Positions 16,221-18,414 of a stretch of 18,414 nucleotides of DNA are shown here, piece after piece. The DNA is taken from NCBI GenBank assembly GCA_016650315.1, contig JAENVZ010000118.1, positions 1 to 18,414 of the forward strand. Reading direction: 5' to 3'. Both the position numbers and the translations under genes were made by a program. Numbering within the stretch: the stretch's first letter is position 1; every line of letters begins with the position of its first letter. The notes under the pieces are model-generated. The model made no database searches and was not told the DNA's origin. It was given only the letters and a program-made list of their open reading frames with translations. Origin of the DNA: Alphaproteobacteria bacterium (GTDB lineage Bacteria; Pseudomonadota; Alphaproteobacteria; Sphingomonadales; Sphingomonadaceae).

Positions 16221-16760
16221 TCAGACAACCGCCGCGCGGCGGTTCCACGGCGCAAGCATAAGGAGCCGTGCCATGCCGCAAAAGCCAGTGACTCCGGCAA
16301 AGGTCAGCCCTGCCCCGACAAAGGCGGAGAGGGCAAACCAGACAGGCGAGACGAGATAACCCAAGAGCGCGCCTGTCAGGACAAGCAGACCCGCCGCGAT
16401 CTGAACCTGACGCATGATTTCCAGTGGGGCTTTTGCATCCACGACGAGCGGTAAGCCCATCTTGCCCCAGGCATCGATGCCGCCCTCCAGCATATACGCC
16501 GAGCCGGAAACATGTGCGGCAAGGCGATCACAGGCCCCGGTCGTCCGCATACCAGACCGGCACGTAAAGATGACATCCCGATCGGACGCGACCGAGAGAT
16601 GTGCCGTTTCCCAGTTGGACAAAGGCTGGGAAATCGCTCCGGGAATATGGCGACGGGCGAACTCGTCCACCTCCCTGATATCGACAAGGACTGCACTGCC
16701 ATCGGCAAGGCGGCGGCGGGTATCCTCGGGGGAAAGGGTGGTAAGTTCAGCGGTCATCAT
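16221..16760 (-). CDS. YgaP-like rhodanese/DUF2892 membrane protein
   Basis: A 179-residue fusion. Residues ~6-108 form a rhodanese domain with the active-site loop CRSGMRT at 67-73 (C67 would carry the persulfide), VLVDIRE at 24-30 and the terminal GGIDAWGKMGLPL. Residues ~112-175 form a DUF2892 domain with two membrane helices. The architecture and length match E. coli YgaP (174 residues), an inner-membrane sulfurtransferase. The ATG overlaps the ArsR stop (ATGA 16757-16760). It probably takes sulfane sulfur from thiol persulfides at the membrane, next to the exporter encoded downstream. Confidence 0.9.
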   Translation of the reverse strand: MMTAELTTLSPEDTRRRLADGSAVLVDIREVDEFARRHIPGAISQPLSNWETAHLSVASDRDVIFTCRSGMRTTGACDRLAAHVSGSAYMLEGGIDAWGKMGLPLVVDAKAPLEIMRQVQIAAGLLVLTGALLGYLVSPVWFALSAFVGAGLTFAGVTGFCGMARLLMLAPWNRRAAVV

Positions 16761-17086
16761 GGTGTCTCTCCATCGGAGGGGCAGAACAGTTCGGCGAGCG
16801 TGGCAATGACACGCAACACTGATGGGTCTGCGATGTGGTAGTAGATCGTCTGCGCCTCCCGCCGGGTTGCAACAATGCCTTCTTCGCGTAGCAGTGCCAG
16901 ATGCTGCGACAATGCGGACTGGCTGATGCCGACACGCGGCTGAATCTGCCCGACGGAAAGCTCTCCGTCAGCAAGCTGACACAGGATCATCAATCGTCGC
17001 TCGTTGCCCAACAGGCGCAGAAGCGCGGCGGCACGGCTGGCGTTGGCCTCGAATAAGGCAAGGTTAAATTTGGCCAGATCGAACAT
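16757..17086 (-). CDS. bigR: ArsR-family persulfide-sensing repressor BigR/SqrR type
   Basis: A 109-residue winged-helix repressor: LLGNERRLMILCQLADGELSV, recognition helix ISQSALSQHLALLREEG, and wing TRREAQTIYYHI. It has exactly two cysteines, C36 and C102. Their spacing of 66 equals that of C42 and C108 of Xylella BigR, which form a disulfide or polysulfide bridge on sulfane-sulfur exposure and release DNA. The metal-site motif of ArsR/SmtB (ELCVCD) is absent. It heads a - strand operon with rhodanese, exporter and probably cioAB, and is divergent from the persulfide dioxygenase. It likely represses both sides and itself. The predicted -10 lies so near the ATG that the transcript may be leaderless. 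Confidence 0.88.
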   Translation of the reverse strand: MFDLAKFNLALFEANASRAAALLRLLGNERRLMILCQLADGELSVGQIQPRVGISQSALSQHLALLREEGIVATRREAQTIYYHIADPSVLRVIATLAELFCPSDGETP

Positions 17087-17092
17087 GCTCCC

Positions 17093-17130
17093 TATATATT
17101 CATTGCTTCTAATTTAGCAATAGGTAATAT
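17093..17130. promoter_or_regulatory. Divergent bigR/blh promoters with candidate BigR operator
   Basis: On the + strand TTGCTT (17103-17108), 16 nt, TAATAT (17125-17130) leads to blh. On the - strand TTGCTA (17120-17115), 16 nt, TATATA (17098-17093) leads to bigR. The inverted repeat attgc (17102-17106)/gcaat (17117-17121) around a 10-nt AT-rich centre covers both -35 boxes, with atatt/aatat further out. Binding there would block both promoters. The site is AT-rich as known BigR operators are; its identity is inferred. Confidence 0.6.
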
Positions 17131-17151
17131 GTGGAATCAGGAGATAAGACG

Positions 17152-18039
17152 ATGCCCCATACACATGCCATTCCAACCCCACGGCCAGCCGTACAGGGAT
17201 TCTTCGATCCCGCGACCAATACGGTCAGTTACATTGTCCACGATCCCGCGACCAAGGCGGCTGCCATCATCGATCCAGTGCTGGATTTCACCCCGCGTGA
17301 CGGGCGCACGAGCACCGTCAGTGCGGATAAGATCCTGGAAGCCGTAAAGGAACAGGATCTGAACCTTCGCTATCTGCTCGAAACCCATGCCCATGCCGAC
17401 CACCTGTCCGCTGCGCATTATCTGCGCGAGAAAAGTGGAGCGCCGGTTGTGATCGGTGCACACATCATCGACGTCCAAGCGATCTTCGCTGAACTGTTCG
17501 AAGCCGATGATGTTGCCCGCGATGGCAGCGCATTTGACCGGCTTGTACGCGAAGGCGACGTCCTGCCGCTTGGGAATATCGAGATAAAGGTCATGCACAC
17601 ACCGGGACACACGCCCGCATGCGTCACGTATATGATGGGCGACGCCGCCTTTGTCGGCGATACTGTATTCATGCCGGACTATGGCACTGCGCGAGCGGAC
17701 TTTCCGGGCGGGGATGCTGCCACTCTTTATCGCTCGATCCGAAAAATACTCGATCTTCCTGCCACGACTCGTCTGTTCACCGGGCATGACTACCCACCCG
17801 CGTCCCGCAACGAGCCAGCATGGGAGGCGAACGTTGCAGAGCATCGCCGCGCCAACCTGCATGTGCATGACGGTATTGATGAGGCCGCGTTCGTGGAGAT
17901 GCGACAGGCTCGTGACGCGACGCTTGAAGCACCGCTGCTGATCCTCCCTTCATTGCAGGTCAACATCCGTGCCGGAGCCATGCCGCCAGCGTCACCTGGT
18001 GGACATGTGTATTTGCGCTTGCCGCTCAATGCGATGTGA
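17152..18039 (+). CDS. blh: Persulfide dioxygenase, metallo-beta-lactamase fold
   Basis: A 295-residue ETHE1-like MBL-fold enzyme that oxidises glutathione persulfide to sulfite using non-haem iron and oxygen. Metal-binding residues are visible: H79-A-H81-A-D83-H84, H153 in HTPGHTPACVTY, D170 in VGDTVF and H212 in FTGHDYPP. The C-terminus LPSLQVNIRAG...YLRLPLN is typical of the bacterial Blh/PDO group. The frame opens at GTG 17131, but ATG 17152 is preferred because of AGGAG (17139-17143) 8 nt upstream and the usual family N-terminus. It has no fused rhodanese domain; that function is supplied by the separate YgaP-like protein. It is divergent from bigR and probably repressed by it. Confidence 0.92.
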   Translation: MPHTHAIPTPRPAVQGFFDPATNTVSYIVHDPATKAAAIIDPVLDFTPRDGRTSTVSADKILEAVKEQDLNLRYLLETHAHADHLSAAHYLREKSGAPVVIGAHIIDVQAIFAELFEADDVARDGSAFDRLVREGDVLPLGNIEIKVMHTPGHTPACVTYMMGDAAFVGDTVFMPDYGTARADFPGGDAATLYRSIRKILDLPATTRLFTGHDYPPASRNEPAWEANVAEHRRANLHVHDGIDEAAFVEMRQARDATLEAPLLILPSLQVNIRAGAMPPASPGGHVYLRLPLNAM

Positions 18040-18087
18040 ACTTTGGCAGGCCGCCGAACTGTCCCATGATGGGCATACATTGCAAAC

Positions 18088-18414
18088 TCATTTTGTTTCT
18101 TGGCGCGAGGTTTTCTTCCTCAACATCACGCCCGCGGCAAGCTCGATGACTTCGCTGGTAATCTGCTCCTGTCGCAACAGACGCGCTCTGGCCGAAAGCT
18201 CTGCAAGCTTCTTTTCGGCATTGGCATGTGCGGCAATCATTGTACGCATACGCGCCGCGTTTTCGGCTGCGAAGGACAGGATGACAGCTTCACACAGTTC
18301 GGCAAACACATATTCTTCCGCCAGTTCGGTCAGCAATTCATAAGGAGCCAGCGTAATAAGGGGCGGCAGGGCGAGCTGTTGTGGCGTGAACTTTTCATAA
18401 TTGAACGGCAGCAG
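18088..18414 (-). CDS. atpG: F1-type ATP synthase gamma subunit, C-terminal part
   Basis: The last 108 residues, open at the window edge: ...PPLITLAPYELLTELAEEYVF, then AELCEAVILSFAAENAARMR, and a long helix ending in EQITSEVIELAAGVMLRKKT. The AAENAARM and EQIT.EVIE marks belong to the C-terminal helix of the gamma rotor stalk. No atpD follows the stop as it would in the standard atpHAGDC order; the convergent blh gene is next. A terminal atpG is the layout of the alternate N-ATPase operons, so this is probably an N-ATPase gamma. The head of the operon would lie beyond 18414. Confidence 0.75.
   Translation of the reverse strand: MLPFNYEKFTPQQLALPPLITLAPYELLTELAEEYVFAELCEAVILSFAAENAARMRTMIAAHANAEKKLAELSARARLLRQEQITSEVIELAAGVMLRKKTSRQETK

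Noticed and set aside
5249..18067. The 11-mer aactgtcccat shared between 18057-18067 and the complement of 5249-5259
   Set aside because: Many 11-mer matches are expected by chance in 18 kb on both strands, and no transposase or longer repeat accompanies it, so IS ends are not supported.
18063..18073. ccca-tga-tggg hairpin between blh and atpG as a bidirectional terminator
   Set aside because: Four base pairs with a 3-nt loop and no T-run; the short convergent gap may hold a terminator but this is not convincing.
1..18414. CRISPR array, rRNA or replication origin
   Set aside because: No regularly spaced direct repeats, no rRNA-like sequence and no iteron or DnaA-box cluster was seen on reading.

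Overview
The window looks like an accessory region of a sphingomonad-type alphaproteobacterium (Sphingobium, Sphingomonas or Novosphingobium group). The basis is GC-rich codon use, an IS6-type transposase fragment of a kind I associate with sphingomonads, a likely alphaproteobacterial general-stress (EcfG-type) promoter, and the gene content. This placement is inference from reading; no database was searched.

Region 1 (1-6587, all + strand): a tightly coupled operon with the 3' end of an acyl carrier protein, an AMP-forming acyl ligase, an iron-containing alcohol dehydrogenase, and an 848-residue protein that fuses a LuxE-like acyl-activating domain to a LuxC-like acyl reductase domain. The first four reading frames overlap or nearly touch (ATGA, 1-nt gap, 13-bp overlap). 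After a 312-bp spacer with a strong hairpin comes a membrane acyltransferase-3. Read together, this is a carboxylic acid to acyl thioester to aldehyde to alcohol pathway of unknown substrate, possibly serving surface glycan or lipid modification. It is the most novel-looking part of the window.

Region 2 (6588-12822): a decaying, rearranged stretch. It holds an apparently intact isopenicillin-N-synthase-type oxygenase, a gene cut by one in-frame TGA, a secreted hydrolase with two frameshifts and a GDSL-like N-terminus, and a serine beta-lactamase-family gene that lost its 5' end at the junction with a truncated IS6-family element. Further on are an EcfG-type promoter, a 25-residue membrane peptide, an Ala-rich lipoprotein with an internal repeat, and a membrane-protein gene truncated by a 108-bp, MITE-like deletion derivative of an IS6-type element.

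Region 3 (12864-18039): a sulfide/persulfide stress module. On the - strand lie a BigR-type ArsR repressor with two cysteines 66 residues apart, a YgaP-like rhodanese/DUF2892 membrane protein, a TauE/SafE exporter, and cyanide-insensitive-type cytochrome bd oxidase cioAB with a 34-residue DUF2474 protein. The persulfide dioxygenase (blh) is divergent on the + strand. Two overlapping divergent promoters and an inverted repeat sit in the 65-bp gap. The likely logic is that persulfide inactivates BigR, the dioxygenase and rhodanese oxidise and relay sulfane sulfur, the exporter removes sulfite or a related anion, and a sulfide-tolerant oxidase keeps respiration going.

Region 4 (18088-18414, - strand): the C-terminus of an F1-type ATP synthase gamma subunit, probably of the alternate (N-ATPase) type, whose operon would continue beyond the window.
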